DNA of 64,000 nt from Saccharomycopsis malanga (Eukaryota; Ascomycota; Saccharomycetes; Ascoideales; Saccharomycopsidaceae). The notes under the pieces are model-generated. The model did no database searches, had not been told where the DNA came from, and saw only the letters and a list, made by a program, of their open reading frames with translations. The stretch is taken from contig CP025323.1 of NCBI GenBank assembly GCA_004014935.1, positions 2,743,001 to 2,807,000 on the forward strand. The letters are read 5' to 3'. Shown here in pieces: positions 8,750 to 18,637 of the stretch (positions are counted from its first letter, which is position 1; each line of letters opens with the position of its first letter). The position numbers and the translations under genes are program-made.

Positions 8750-10378
8750 ATGGATCAAACGAGCCAGGACCAAATAGCCAGCGTGTTGCAGCAGATTGAA
8801 GCTTTAAAAGCGAACATAAACCAGATTCTGAATCAGCAAGCTTTAGTTAGTCAACAGCCAGACAATAATATTTCTGAGGGCCATAATTTACCGATGGCCA
8901 CCAAGTCAGGATATATTTCTTCAGAACCGAATCCGCCATATAATATTCCGTATCTGTCGGGCCCATATAGACATAGGGGTGGCTATAGGGGCGGCTATAG
9001 AGGAAACTATAGAGGTGGATATAGAGGAAGCTATAGAGGAAACTATAGAGGAGGATACAGAGGACGTGGGAGTATCAACAAGCCGAAAATACGTAACATG
9101 TCGCTAGTGGTTAATAACGACGAGGGCACCCAGACCACTGGAGCAGACGGCACTCAGTATGTGACCACTGTTAGAAGAAATGTAATGGAATTGGTGAATA
9201 AGACAGTGTTTGACCAGGAAGCCGAGGAAAGGGTGAAAAAAGTGAAGATAATGGAGTTGAAAAAGCGCATTTTGCAGAAGGAAATTGAAAAAAAACTGAA
9301 ATTGGCTGCTTTGGCTAAAAACAAGCTAAAATACGACTATTGTGATTGGATTAATATTTACAATGACAGCACCAATCAAAAAGGTCTTTATGCAGTAGTG
9401 AACGGAGGCCAGAAACTTGTCCCTTTATCTCTTGATCCCAAAAGCGATCAAGTAGGCATTACCGTGGAAGCAAACGGTAGTATTTATGAAAGATTGCCAA
9501 ATGGTATATTGCTTGATCATAGCAAAGAAGAAGAGTATGATATGTTTTTATTTTTATTATTTATTTTCGTCATTCGCTCAGATGTGCAAATATTAACACA
9601 ACATTTAGCATTTCAAAGAATATTTATTGTCATTATTACACATCTACAGGTATGTTGTCAGATTTTAATTTTTTTCTTATTGACCATTACTAACTCTAGA
9701 AATCACAATGTAGGGGTTTGCCAGCGCCAGAAAACTTGCCCATACAAACATTCTAGACTGCATGTTGCACTTTGTCGTAAATTCATCGCCAGTAAATGTC
9801 CTTACAGTGCAGAAACTTGTCAGCTTTCTCATCATCCAAACAAACACAACTCGCCCACTTGCTTATTCTTTTTGAATGGATACTGTGCTAGAGGTGACTC
9901 GTGCATCTTTGTCCATGTCAAGGTCAATCCCGATGCAAAGATTTGTAGACCATTCACTCTTGGTGGCTGGTGTGATCGTGGTGTTGACTGTCAATACAAA
10001 CACATTTTCCAATGTCCGGATTATACTGATTATGGAGTGTGTCCACGAGGCAAGAGCTGCAAATTGAGCCATGCGAGGGGTAAAAAGCCAGAGATTCAGG
10101 AAAAGATTCATGCGGATGCCAAGGCCGGATCGGAATTAATAACTGCCGATCAAGTGTCTGACATTTTGGGGTTTAGTTCCGACGAAGATGAAAATGAGAA
10201 TAGCGAGGAAAATAGTGACGAAGAGGAATATGACATCACTGAGCAGAAAAACCAGACTTTATCTGGAAATAATGAGGACTTGAGCGTAGAAGATCAGCCA
10301 AATTCAAATCCAGAGAGTTACGCTCAACTAGATGGCGAAACCGATCTTGACCAGAATGAAGATTTTGTGTCCTTGTAG
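8750..10378 (+). CDS. Five-finger CCCH zinc-finger protein, ZC3H3/Red5-like, two introns
   Basis: RNA-binding CCCH protein similar to human ZC3H3 and fission yeast Red5, which act in nuclear poly(A) RNA metabolism. The reading frame is open from end to end, but splicing is inferred. Exons are 8750-9534, 9609-9649 (41 nt) and 9714-10378; the product is 496 aa. Intron 1 has donor GTATGA, branch-like TATTAAC and acceptor TTTAG. Intron 2 has donor GTATGT, branch TACTAAC (9688-9694) and acceptor TGTAG. Splicing creates YCHYYTSTG+VCQRQKTCPYKH, a complete first finger (C-x8-C-x5-C-x3-H) whose first Cys is otherwise absent. Four more fingers follow (CRKFIASKC, CLFFLNGYC, CRPFTLGGWC, CPDYTDYGVC). Residues about 73-106 hold tandem YRGG/YRGN/YRGS repeats, an RGG-like RNA-binding tract. 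A coiled basic segment (150-200) and an acidic C-terminus complete it. ATG 8750 is the first ATG in frame. An alternative acceptor for intron 1 at 9581 also keeps phase. Confidence 0.85.
   Translation: MDQTSQDQIASVLQQIEALKANINQILNQQALVSQQPDNNISEGHNLPMATKSGYISSEPNPPYNIPYLSGPYRHRGGYRGGYRGNYRGGYRGSYRGNYRGGYRGRGSINKPKIRNMSLVVNNDEGTQTTGADGTQYVTTVRRNVMELVNKTVFDQEAEERVKKVKIMELKKRILQKEIEKKLKLAALAKNKLKYDYCDWINIYNDSTNQKGLYAVVNGGQKLVPLSLDPKSDQVGITVEANGSIYERLPNGILLDHSKEEEYDMFLFLLFIFVIRSDVQILTQHLAFQRIFIVIITHLQVCCQILIFFLLTITNSRNHNVGVCQRQKTCPYKHSRLHVALCRKFIASKCPYSAETCQLSHHPNKHNSPTCLFFLNGYCARGDSCIFVHVKVNPDAKICRPFTLGGWCDRGVDCQYKHIFQCPDYTDYGVCPRGKSCKLSHARGKKPEIQEKIHADAKAGSELITADQVSDILGFSSDEDENENSEENSDEEEYDITEQKNQTLSGNNEDLSVEDQPNSNPESYAQLDGETDLDQNEDFVSL
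8965..9066 (+). repeat. Tandem 12-bp coding repeat (YRGG/YRGN/YRGS)
   Basis: About eight imperfect units of the type TATAGAGGNNRN encode Tyr-Arg-Gly-(Gly/Asn/Ser) in the CCCH gene. Unit number in such arrays often varies between strains. Confidence 0.9.
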
Positions 10379-11224
10379 TGAAAAGATTGAGACATGAACA
10401 TGTGAGTCATGGCTGATATAAAGGCATTTAAATACGTATAAACTGAACTTGTCTCAGTATGAAAGGGGTTCCCAATGAGGAACATCGTGGCACATTGTGC
10501 TTATGACAGTTTTAATATTATAATATAGGACTTAAGACATGCATAGCGATAATTATTTGACATGAAAAAACAACAAAAAAAAACAAAAATTAAAAAATTA
10601 AAAAAAAAAAAGTTTGTTAGAAACTACATAAAAAGTTATATAATAAGAATAAAATAAGAAAATTGTTTTTTTATTAATTGTGCCATTGAGGCAGTGCCCT
10701 TGGTACCTGTAAAAGTCACAAGAATAATTTGGATGGGACATTATTGTTATTGGGTGTAAAGTGATTATTGGTAAAAAAGCATACTTTGACGGCTATTGAA
10801 ATGTGATGTTTTAAAGTTTACATAGGTCATTTTACCATAGTATCATCAACAAAATTACCATTCAAGTTTTTTTAACACTATTGTCTGCCAATAGTAAGAC
10901 ATATTATACGATCATCTAAGAGGGGACGGGTCAATTATGTCAAACATCAATAACAAAACTCCCATTTCGGCAGTTCATAAGACTGACCATTCTAAGACAA
11001 ACTCATCGATTTACCTAATTAAACATGCGCTCCAGAACTAATGCGATTAAAAGTATGAGCTCCAGTTTGATATTACGAGAAAAATACGATTGGTGACGTT
11101 TTGAAGTAGCAAAATTCGTGAAAAAAGTTATATTCTTTAAAAAAGAATTGAGAAAAGAGATTTGATCCAAAAAACAAGGCATCTAAACATGAAATAAAAG
11201 AAAAAAAATAAGCTATGAATAGTA
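10379..11224. other. Convergent 3' spacer between the CCCH gene and CMD1
   Basis: An 846-bp AT-rich gap with several A and T runs (10560-10615, 11195-11205) suited to 3'-end formation on both strands. No gene or RNA feature was recognised. Confidence 0.5.
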
Positions 11225-11912
11225 TTATTTAGAACTCAATAATTGAGTGAATTCGTTAATGTCAATCTCACCATCATTATTAGAGTCGGCTTCTTTGATC
11301 ATTTGATCGATTTCAGCATCAGTCAATTTTTCCCCAATGGAAGTTAAAACGTGTCTTAATTCAGCAGCTGAAATCTTACCATCACCATTTCTATCAAAGA
11401 CTTTGAAAGCTTCAATGATTTCTAACTCGGAATCGTTATCCTTCAACTTTCTGGCCATCATGGTCAAGAATTCAGGGAAATCAATAGATCCGTCAGAGTT
11501 GGAGTCCACTTCATTAATCATATCATTGAGTTCAGATTCAGAAGGGTTTTGACCCAAAGATCTCATGACAGTTCCTAATTCTTTGGTAGTTATTTTGCCG
11601 TCATTGTTCTTGTCAAACAAAGAGAAAGCCTCTTGGAATTCATCAATTTGTTCTTCAGTTAATTTATCAGCCTAAATGTTTTGTTAGTGAGGTGTTCTAG
11701 TCCCTTCAATTGCTCATCCTTGATTCCGAGGCTTTTTAAAAAATGCCCTGTATTTTTTGGAGTTTTTTTTTTTCTTTAATCGATGATCTGGCAATTATTC
11801 ATATGATAATACTCCTCAACGGCTAAATTGACACGTCCCCGAAATATGTTAAACATTTTCTCCTTTCAACTCAATCTGCAATTTACAAATCCCAGACTTG
11901 ATCACTTACCAT
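11225..11912 (-). CDS. CMD1: Calmodulin
   Basis: Calcium sensor that activates calcineurin, CaM kinases and myosin light-chain targets. Spliced: exon 1 is the ATG only (11912-11910). The intron (11909-11672, 238 nt) has donor GTAAGT, branch CACTAAC and acceptor TTTAG. Exon 2 (11671-11225) begins [20 protein letters not shown], the standard calmodulin N-terminus. The product is 149 aa, the usual length. All four EF-hand loops are complete with Glu at position 12: [48 protein letters not shown]. This differs from S. cerevisiae Cmd1, whose fourth loop is degenerate, and resembles Candida calmodulin. The gene is divergent from the GH81 glucanase. An intron right after the ATG is shared with PAM16 in this window. 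Confidence 0.96.
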
Positions 11913-12587
11913 TTTATATTATTATTGTTATGTCTCTCTTTATAGTGTTAATGTTGCTCATACAACATGAATATATTGCGAGTTTTATACTGTTTGAAAT
12001 TAAGAAAAACAAGAAAAAGAACAATTTCCAGTTGGGTGTGGCCTGGGCCCGCCCGTACCGGTGTACGGGTGCTAAGTATCGTCAAGAAGCCCAGATCTCC
12101 GACGTAGGTGCGTCTGGTTCCCAACATGGCCTGCCAGTGAAGCTGCAGGTATTTAGTATAAGAGCGCTTTACCCTAGCTCATGGTAATGCCGAGAAATGA
12201 GTTCGTAATTACAGCGCTTCTATGCCGGATGGGATAATCTTAAGTGAGGAAACTATCTAGTTATGCTGATATCATTTAATTTCACTAATTGGGTTAATTG
12301 GTGAGGTACAAGTCCAAGAGAAATGCATCTTGTAGTGCATCATGTCAAGCAAGGCAGGCATATGAAGACGCAATAAAGATGCGAGTGAATTTCCAACTCT
12401 CAGCGCTTAATAGTAGTTAATCTTCAAATATAAATAGAGTAAATTTGGCATTTTAAAGCAGGAAGAAATGGCTATAATTCTGTTTGCTATTAAAAATCAA
12501 CATTTCCATTTTATTTCTAAAAGTTGGGATCTTTTTTGTTTTTTTCTTACCTGTTAAAAAGGTTTGTCTTTTCTTCTCTTTAAAAAG
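11913..12587. promoter_or_regulatory. Divergent promoter region of CMD1 and the GH81 glucanase
   Basis: A 675-bp spacer. A TATA-like ATATAAATAG lies near 12428, about 160 bp upstream of the glucanase ATG. A GC-richer island at 12040-12130 (GGGCCCGCCCGTACCGGTGT) contrasts with the AT-rich surroundings and may hold activator sites. No gene is seen. Confidence 0.45.
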
Positions 12588-15584
12588 ATGAGGCAAAACA
12601 TTTTATGGGGCATCTTCTCTGCCCTTGCTTACAGTAACAACTTTGGGTTTGTTTCTGCCGCAGCTCTCAAAGACAACTTTTATACCAATTCAACTGCTAG
12701 TTCTGTTGGCGGACAAGTGACCAAAGTAACACTTACTGAAAGCGGTCACACCACAGTTTACACCACCACCTGTCCAGAGTCTTCTTCGATTGCTGCAACA
12801 AGTGCTGCCAACTCAACGATAACCAAATCCAACAATGTAGTTCCTACTGAGATTAGTAGTGCCCAGATTTCTCAAACCACTACTGAGTCATCCATCGCAA
12901 CCAGTTCTGCCCTTCCTACTCTGACCAATCTTATTTCATCAGATGCTTCAGGCTCTTTGGTGATTTCCCAGACTGAAAACCCTGTCACGTCATCCTGGTC
13001 CCTGGCTCAAAGTACTGCCTGGAAATCTGAAAATACACCTTATAATGTTGTGACAAGCACCATCTTTGTTGGCTCTGTCAAACCTGTATCTGTTCCTGCT
13101 GGTGACACCACTTATGTTGCAGGAAGCTCCAAAAGTAACCCAGTAACCTGCGGCGAAAAGTCTACTGTCACATTGACCTATATCGTCGACACCTCTACTA
13201 TTACCGAAGACTGTACCATCTCCAATACCAAGACTGTGGTCAACACTGCAAGCGTCACCTCTGCATTGAGTGTGTCCGCAACCAGTGGCTTTGTTACTTC
13301 ATACATCTCTTCATCCACTGCTGCTGTTGAAAGCGGCTCCCACAGCACTCAAACTTTATCTCCATCGTCAACCAAATCGGCCAGCGACAGCGGATCTACT
13401 ATTGATTTGTTCAAGCCAGTTTCCACTGACGAGCCTCCAGACAACTTCAAGCAAGAGGACCTTGACTTTGATCTTGTTGATGGCATTGACAATAATGGCG
13501 GCCCTATCCAGACTAACAAGTTCTATACCAACTTCTTCCTAGGCTCACAGGCCTCATCAGTCTTCACATACCCATACTCTGTCTGGTGGGAATACTCCAG
13601 CGACCCATACTTTGGATTGGGCGTCTCCCACACTACCGCAGACAGCTTGGTGTTTGGCGAGGCTTTGCCAGAAGACCAGGGCGGTGCTCCATCGTACTAT
13701 CTTAACCCTACAAAGGTGATCTCCTTTGCATTCTCTGCAGACAGTTTTTCTGAAGATAATGTTTCGCTCAAGTTGAACAACTTGACAGACACCTCTGCGC
13801 TTCTCACGCTTTACGACAACTCCACGTCTGAGAACGACAATGTCCAATTCCCATTGGTTGAGGGCCAAGGCTTCATCACTGCCATCTATTCTGGCGGCTT
13901 GACCGCAAAACTTGCCTCCCAGGTCGGAATCTCTAGTTTCTCTCAAGTTTCTTCTGACAACGTCAACTCTGGTACGGTTAAATACCGCGCTGAGCTCAAC
14001 AACGGTGTTGCCTGGCTTGTCTACGCAACTGTTCCAGAAGGTTCAGACAGTATTTCTTTGGAATCCGACGACTCTGCTATCAAAGCCTCTGGCAAAGTCG
14101 ACGGCCTTGTTATCCAAATCTCCATTGCACCAGAGGACGACAAGGAAAAGTATTACGACTCATCTGCTGGTTTGTACACTACATCTGCTGCTGTTTCTGG
14201 CTACACCTCAGACGACGGCCAGACCGCCACCTACTCCATCTCCTACAAGACAGAAGGCTCCAGCAAAAGCGGAAAGCCAATTGTGTTTGCTTTGCCTCAC
14301 CATCTTGAGTCTTTGTCTTCTGAAACTAACGATGCCAACACTGACATCACCCTTTTCTCAACCACCAAAGGCAACCAAACTGCATTCCAGACCGATTCGC
14401 TTACTTTCAACGAAGAGTTGGAATCCTCTGCTGTCGGGTTCTTGCCTTACTCTACGTTGGTCCAAAGTAACGACCTCTCCTACACCTCCGAACAGGTCTC
14501 TTTGTTGGCCGACTCTGCTAACCACGAGTTTGCAGTCGACATCGAATCTACTCTCAAATCATTGAGCACTTATTACGCCGGCAAGTACCTTGACAAGTTC
14601 TCATACATTCTCTTGGTCTCAAGTGAGATCATCAAAGACGAGGAGTTCACCAAGAATTCTTTGGAAACCTTGAAAAATGCATTTGATGAAGTCTTTAACG
14701 CTGAACTAGACTACAAGTTGTTCTACGATACCAAGTTCAAAGGTATCACCTCTGACGCTGCTCAGAACGGCGGTGATCCAGGCGAAGACTTTGGCGCACC
14801 ATACTACAATGACCATCATTTCCACTACGGCTACTTCATTCACGCTGCTGCTAATATTGGTTATGTTGACGCTAAGCTTGGCGGAAGCTGGGCCAAAGAC
14901 CACAAGGACTTCATCAATGCCCTTGTCAGAGACGTTAACAACCCTTCAGACGATGACAAATACTTCCCAAAGTTTAGATCCTTCGACTGGTACCACGGCC
15001 ACTCCTGGGCATCTGGTCTTTTTGAAGCAGCCGACGGTAATAACCAAGAAAGTTCTTCTGAAGACTTCAACTTTGCTTACGGTTTGAAAACCTGGGGCAA
15101 TGTGATCGGCGACAAGTCAATGGAGTACAGAGGCGACTTGATGATTTCAATCTTGAAAAGATCTCTCAACAGCTACTACTATTACACTGACGACAACAAA
15201 GTCCAACCTGCAAAGTTTATTCCAAACAAGGTAGGCGGTATTTTGTTCGATAACAAGATTGACCACACTACTTTCTTTGGAACCAACCCAGAGTACGTCC
15301 ATGGTATCCACATGATCCCAACAACACCAATTTCTTCTATTATTAGAGGCCCTAAGTACACCAAGGAAGAATGGGACGACACCTTGGCATCTGTCATTGA
15401 TAATGTCCAAAGTGGCTGGACTGGTATCTTGAGATTGAATCAAGCACTTTTTGACCCAAAGTCTAGTTACGAGTTCTTCAGTCAAGACAACTTTAACGAT
15501 TCTTTGCTTGACGACGGTCAAAGTAGAACCTGGAGTTTGGCCTACAGTGGTGGAATTGCCAACTTGTACAATTCTGACTCTTAA
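12588..15584 (+). CDS. ENG1: Secreted endo-1,3-beta-glucanase, GH81 (Eng1/Dse4 type)
   Basis: Hydrolyses internal beta-1,3-glucan links; in yeasts Eng1/Dse4 dissolves the septum so that daughter cells separate. The 998-aa product starts at ATG 12588, the first in-frame ATG, with a hydrophobic signal peptide (ILWGIFSALAYSN...FGFVSAAAL). Residues about 30-280 are Ser/Thr-rich and likely O-glycosylated, as in cell-wall Eng1. The GH81 domain occupies roughly 290-995. Hallmarks are YNDHHFHYGYF near residue 740 (catalytic Asp), FDWYHGHSWASG near 800, and DGNNQESSSEDFN near 820 (catalytic Glu pair). TFFGTNPEYVHGIHMIP follows. No GPI signal is visible. The cytosolic paralogue Acf2/Eng2 lacks the signal and Ser/Thr region, so Eng1 is preferred. 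Several long frames on both strands inside the gene are shadows caused by codon bias. Confidence 0.9.
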   Translation: MRQNILWGIFSALAYSNNFGFVSAAALKDNFYTNSTASSVGGQVTKVTLTESGHTTVYTTTCPESSSIAATSAANSTITKSNNVVPTEISSAQISQTTTESSIATSSALPTLTNLISSDASGSLVISQTENPVTSSWSLAQSTAWKSENTPYNVVTSTIFVGSVKPVSVPAGDTTYVAGSSKSNPVTCGEKSTVTLTYIVDTSTITEDCTISNTKTVVNTASVTSALSVSATSGFVTSYISSSTAAVESGSHSTQTLSPSSTKSASDSGSTIDLFKPVSTDEPPDNFKQEDLDFDLVDGIDNNGGPIQTNKFYTNFFLGSQASSVFTYPYSVWWEYSSDPYFGLGVSHTTADSLVFGEALPEDQGGAPSYYLNPTKVISFAFSADSFSEDNVSLKLNNLTDTSALLTLYDNSTSENDNVQFPLVEGQGFITAIYSGGLTAKLASQVGISSFSQVSSDNVNSGTVKYRAELNNGVAWLVYATVPEGSDSISLESDDSAIKASGKVDGLVIQISIAPEDDKEKYYDSSAGLYTTSAAVSGYTSDDGQTATYSISYKTEGSSKSGKPIVFALPHHLESLSSETNDANTDITLFSTTKGNQTAFQTDSLTFNEELESSAVGFLPYSTLVQSNDLSYTSEQVSLLADSANHEFAVDIESTLKSLSTYYAGKYLDKFSYILLVSSEIIKDEEFTKNSLETLKNAFDEVFNAELDYKLFYDTKFKGITSDAAQNGGDPGEDFGAPYYNDHHFHYGYFIHAAANIGYVDAKLGGSWAKDHKDFINALVRDVNNPSDDDKYFPKFRSFDWYHGHSWASGLFEAADGNNQESSSEDFNFAYGLKTWGNVIGDKSMEYRGDLMISILKRSLNSYYYYTDDNKVQPAKFIPNKVGGILFDNKIDHTTFFGTNPEYVHGIHMIPTTPISSIIRGPKYTKEEWDDTLASVIDNVQSGWTGILRLNQALFDPKSSYEFFSQDNFNDSLLDDGQSRTWSLAYSGGIANLYNSDS

Positions 15585-16484
15585 ATCTACATCTTAGCTC
15601 AATTTTCCCACTGAGTTTACTTTTATGATTTTTTGATTTCTTCTACGTCTTTTATTCGATTTCTAGACTTTAAACAGATTTATATACGTGCTTTTATCTT
15701 TACTTCTATATCCCTCCTTTTGCTTTTAATGATTTGCTTCCAAATATATTTATTCAAACAAAGTGTTGTAGACGACTTTTCAAAAAAATGTACCATCAAT
15801 CATGTGCAAATCTTACCAGGGTTGTTAAATTAATTAACGTTTATTTTGTTGATCGGAAGTCACCGTACAACAAGTAAAGAAATAGTTTTACATTGTGGAG
15901 AATAGTCTGACTCTGCAAGCTTATGGTATTTACCAAAGAATCGTAATAATGAATAGTAAAAGTGCTACTTTTAATAAATAAAAATTGAGGGGCAAACTTT
16001 CTGTCAATGTTTAGAAAACAAAGACAAGCTCGTTATTACAAATATTTTGCACTTTAAAGATTGAGTTTCTACCATTTTCCAAACTGAGTCGTTACTCAAT
16101 CATACTTTTATATTGCACCTTGATGGTCCATATGAAAACAGCCTTTTGGCTTTCAATAATCTTCAAGAAATCTTTTCCTTGCTAAAGACTGTGCCCTATC
16201 TTTTTTTAAAATATGTATATAACTAAAATTATTAAACACTAATAAAACAAAACCCCACATTCAGTGAAAGCACAATGTACATTAATTTTATCATGATATC
16301 TTGTTGTCTATGAATCTCAAAAGTTTTTTATCTGTTTTTCTTTTCTTTTCTTTCGAAAACATGATTCCTTACGATTTGTAATTACTTTAAAAATTTTTTA
16401 ACAAAATAACAGATTTATTAATTAATCAAAATAAAAGATAAGGGGCTATATAAGACTACGAATAAATATAAGAAATGAAAGGTT
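15585..16484. other. Convergent 3' spacer, glucanase and GATA gene
   Basis: About 900 bp, strongly AT-rich, with T-rich runs after the glucanase stop. No gene, tRNA or repeat was recognised. Confidence 0.5.
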
Positions 16485-17132
16485 TCAATTCAAAAAGTTC
16501 TTGCCTCTTAAGTGAGCAGTACTTTGTTGCTTTTTTCTGTCAAAGATTATCAACGCTTTTTCGTCTCCATGAGCAGCTCTCAACTGCTTCAAGAACAAAC
16601 CACAGGAGTTACATATTGCACCTTCGTTCTTTCGTTCAGGAATACGTCTCCACTGGGGAGTTTTAGTAGAGTCGCATTGAATACATCTTCCTTCTCTGAC
16701 CTTTTTCTTTGGCCGCTGAAGTTTTGATTTTTGTTTTCCTTTTTTTGCTGTGATTGGCTTTTTCAAAGTCTTTGTAGAGTTTTTCTGAGCTGTATCTTCA
16801 CAACTTTCTTCGGATGAATCGCGAGGAGGAGTTGCAAGTTTGAATTCAACCCGAGTAACTTTCCAGTCACTGTCTTCATAAGGGGTTTCCGGAGTTGTGC
16901 TGTTTGATGTGTTTGTATCAAAACTTGCCTTCCGCGATATTGGAGGAGTATTGTATTTCTCTAAAATTGTTGAAGAAAATAAGCAACTGGATTCTGTTAG
17001 AACACCTGGAAGTCTATAAGAGCTCAAGGGTTTTGTTGGTGCCTGCAACTCCGATAGCCTTGTTTGCGTTATTGTTTCCATAAGGCTTTTGAAAGAGGGA
17101 AGCCGTATGGGTTGATTGTTCTGTTGATTCAT
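16485..17132 (-). CDS. Small GATA-type zinc-finger transcription factor
   Basis: A 215-aa DNA-binding protein with one C-terminal GATA finger at about residues 148-178: CIQCDSTKTPQWRR...GAICNSCGLFLKQ. The spacing C-x2-C-x20-C-x2-C is the long-loop form seen in Gat3/Gat4/Srd1-like yeast factors, not the 17- or 18-residue loops of nitrogen GATA activators. A basic stretch before the finger (KKPITAKKGKQKSKLQRPKKKVREGR) is probably a nuclear signal. The N-terminus is Ser/Thr/Pro-rich and includes TPETPYEDSDW. The ATG at 17132 is the first in frame. Which named paralogue it matches cannot be decided by eye. A 1.5-kb upstream spacer suggests complex control. Confidence 0.85.
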   Translation of the reverse strand: MNQQNNQPIRLPSFKSLMETITQTRLSELQAPTKPLSSYRLPGVLTESSCLFSSTILEKYNTPPISRKASFDTNTSNSTTPETPYEDSDWKVTRVEFKLATPPRDSSEESCEDTAQKNSTKTLKKPITAKKGKQKSKLQRPKKKVREGRCIQCDSTKTPQWRRIPERKNEGAICNSCGLFLKQLRAAHGDEKALIIFDRKKQQSTAHLRGKNFLN

Positions 17133-18637
17133 GTTGAAGATAAGTAGTATGATTAACGAGAGATTAGTAAAATATGGGTGATTTGCGACCCAACAGCACT
17201 AAAGACAGACATGTATTCAAGAAGCGAAGATTAGGATAAATAAATTAAAAAACAAAGAACAAGAACCAAATTATATTGATCCTAGCCCATTAGATCATGA
17301 ATCAGTGAAATGAAGGAAAAATTCAGTCATTATGGCTGTTTTCCTATGTTTTCCCATTATATGCGGCTCATGCATGTCGTGCATGATGTCTTCAGTCCGA
17401 AACCTGTCAAACTTTGCCTCCATATATAGCAATGAAGGAAGCTTAATTTGCTCAGTACTGGTATATGAAAGGAAAGCCAACAACTTGTTGGTACTGTATT
17501 GGATTCTTGCATCAAGGAATACGATACATTTTGATTGCTCCGTTTTTTGACCATACTAGACTGTATTTTCATAGAGTACTTGTAGAAGCTTATCAAGGCA
17601 TCAAGTCATCTAAATAAAATAGAATTCAACGAGCCTGGTGTTTAATTAATAGTAGTAGTAGTAGTAGTTGCCTATTAGAGGCAAACCAACTGTTGCCTTC
17701 AAGTTAGTATATAAGGTTTGAAAACCTTATGGCTCTTAAATCCGCTCTCCATACAAAGTGGGTGCTTCATTAAGCTGTGCACATATATCCTGCGCTGTAA
17801 AGGGGATGGATGAATTTTACTGTTTTGCTATCAGAAGATCTTGGCTAAACTTCAACTTAAAATGGAAAGGTTGCTGCCAGGATTCTTGTACCTGGAGATC
17901 CGGGACTAAGGTCTGTTACCATCCACGCTATCGCAGTAAATAAATACTACAGCCCAAACAGTAAAACTAGAGTGTGTCTAAAGATTATTCTATCTACGGT
18001 GTCTCCCATTATCGCTTGTAATTAGTGGGGGACAGTTATGTCTAGAAACATTCCTAGCTAGATTAGTAGCTGCCAAACAGTCCTTTGACAAGTCTGTTCG
18101 TTTCATTGCCTATTACCTCATGGTTAGATATAAAGTGTATACCGAAACCCATTTCAGGGATGGTCAAACAAGCAAGAGCAAGCGTTATATATCCGGCTTC
18201 GAATTAAACATTCTCAAAGAACTCTTTAAAAAACCAGTTGAGTATGTTAAATTATACGTTGATTAAATCTGTTATAATATCCATAAAGTAGTATATTGGA
18301 AAAAAGGTAAAACTGTAGTCTATAAAACTTACATATATAGATTATAAAATACATATCCACGCATTCCTTTTTTACTTTTTACTCAACACTTTGTCTGAAG
18401 AAAGATATTCCGGACTAACAGCTTTAGTATAGTTGGTAAACCGATTTGACAGGTTAAATGCTTCACATTTTCAATTACTATATGGTAGCATGCGTAAACA
18501 AGCCAGCTTCTTTAGTGCTTTGCCCCCTTGGAAAAAAATTACAAGATAGCTACATTAAATAGATAGTGGTGTTGTTAACAAAATTGTATATTGTTACAAA
18601 TTGGCATTGTTAGCAATCATTGTTAACAACAAGCGAC
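17133..18637. other. Large spacer upstream of the GATA gene
   Basis: 1.5 kb without a supported gene. It has a (TAG)n microsatellite at 17650-17668, a TCATGCATG/TGCATGATG cluster near 17369-17388, and a tRNA-like but degenerate stretch at 18420-18470 (TAGTATAGTTGGTAAACCGA). A pair of GTTAAC palindromes (18571-18580 GTTGTTAACA and 18621-18630 TGTTAACAAC) lies next to the COG1 stop. Frames of about 60-80 codons here overlap on both strands and are not called. Confidence 0.45.
17650..17668. repeat. (TAG)n microsatellite
   Basis: Six consecutive AGT/TAG units in an intergenic spacer. Confidence 0.9.

Noticed and set aside
13912-14565. A 217-codon open frame inside the glucanase gene on the same strand
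   Set aside because: It is an out-of-frame shadow of the biased GH81 coding sequence, Thr/Leu/Pro-rich with no domain.
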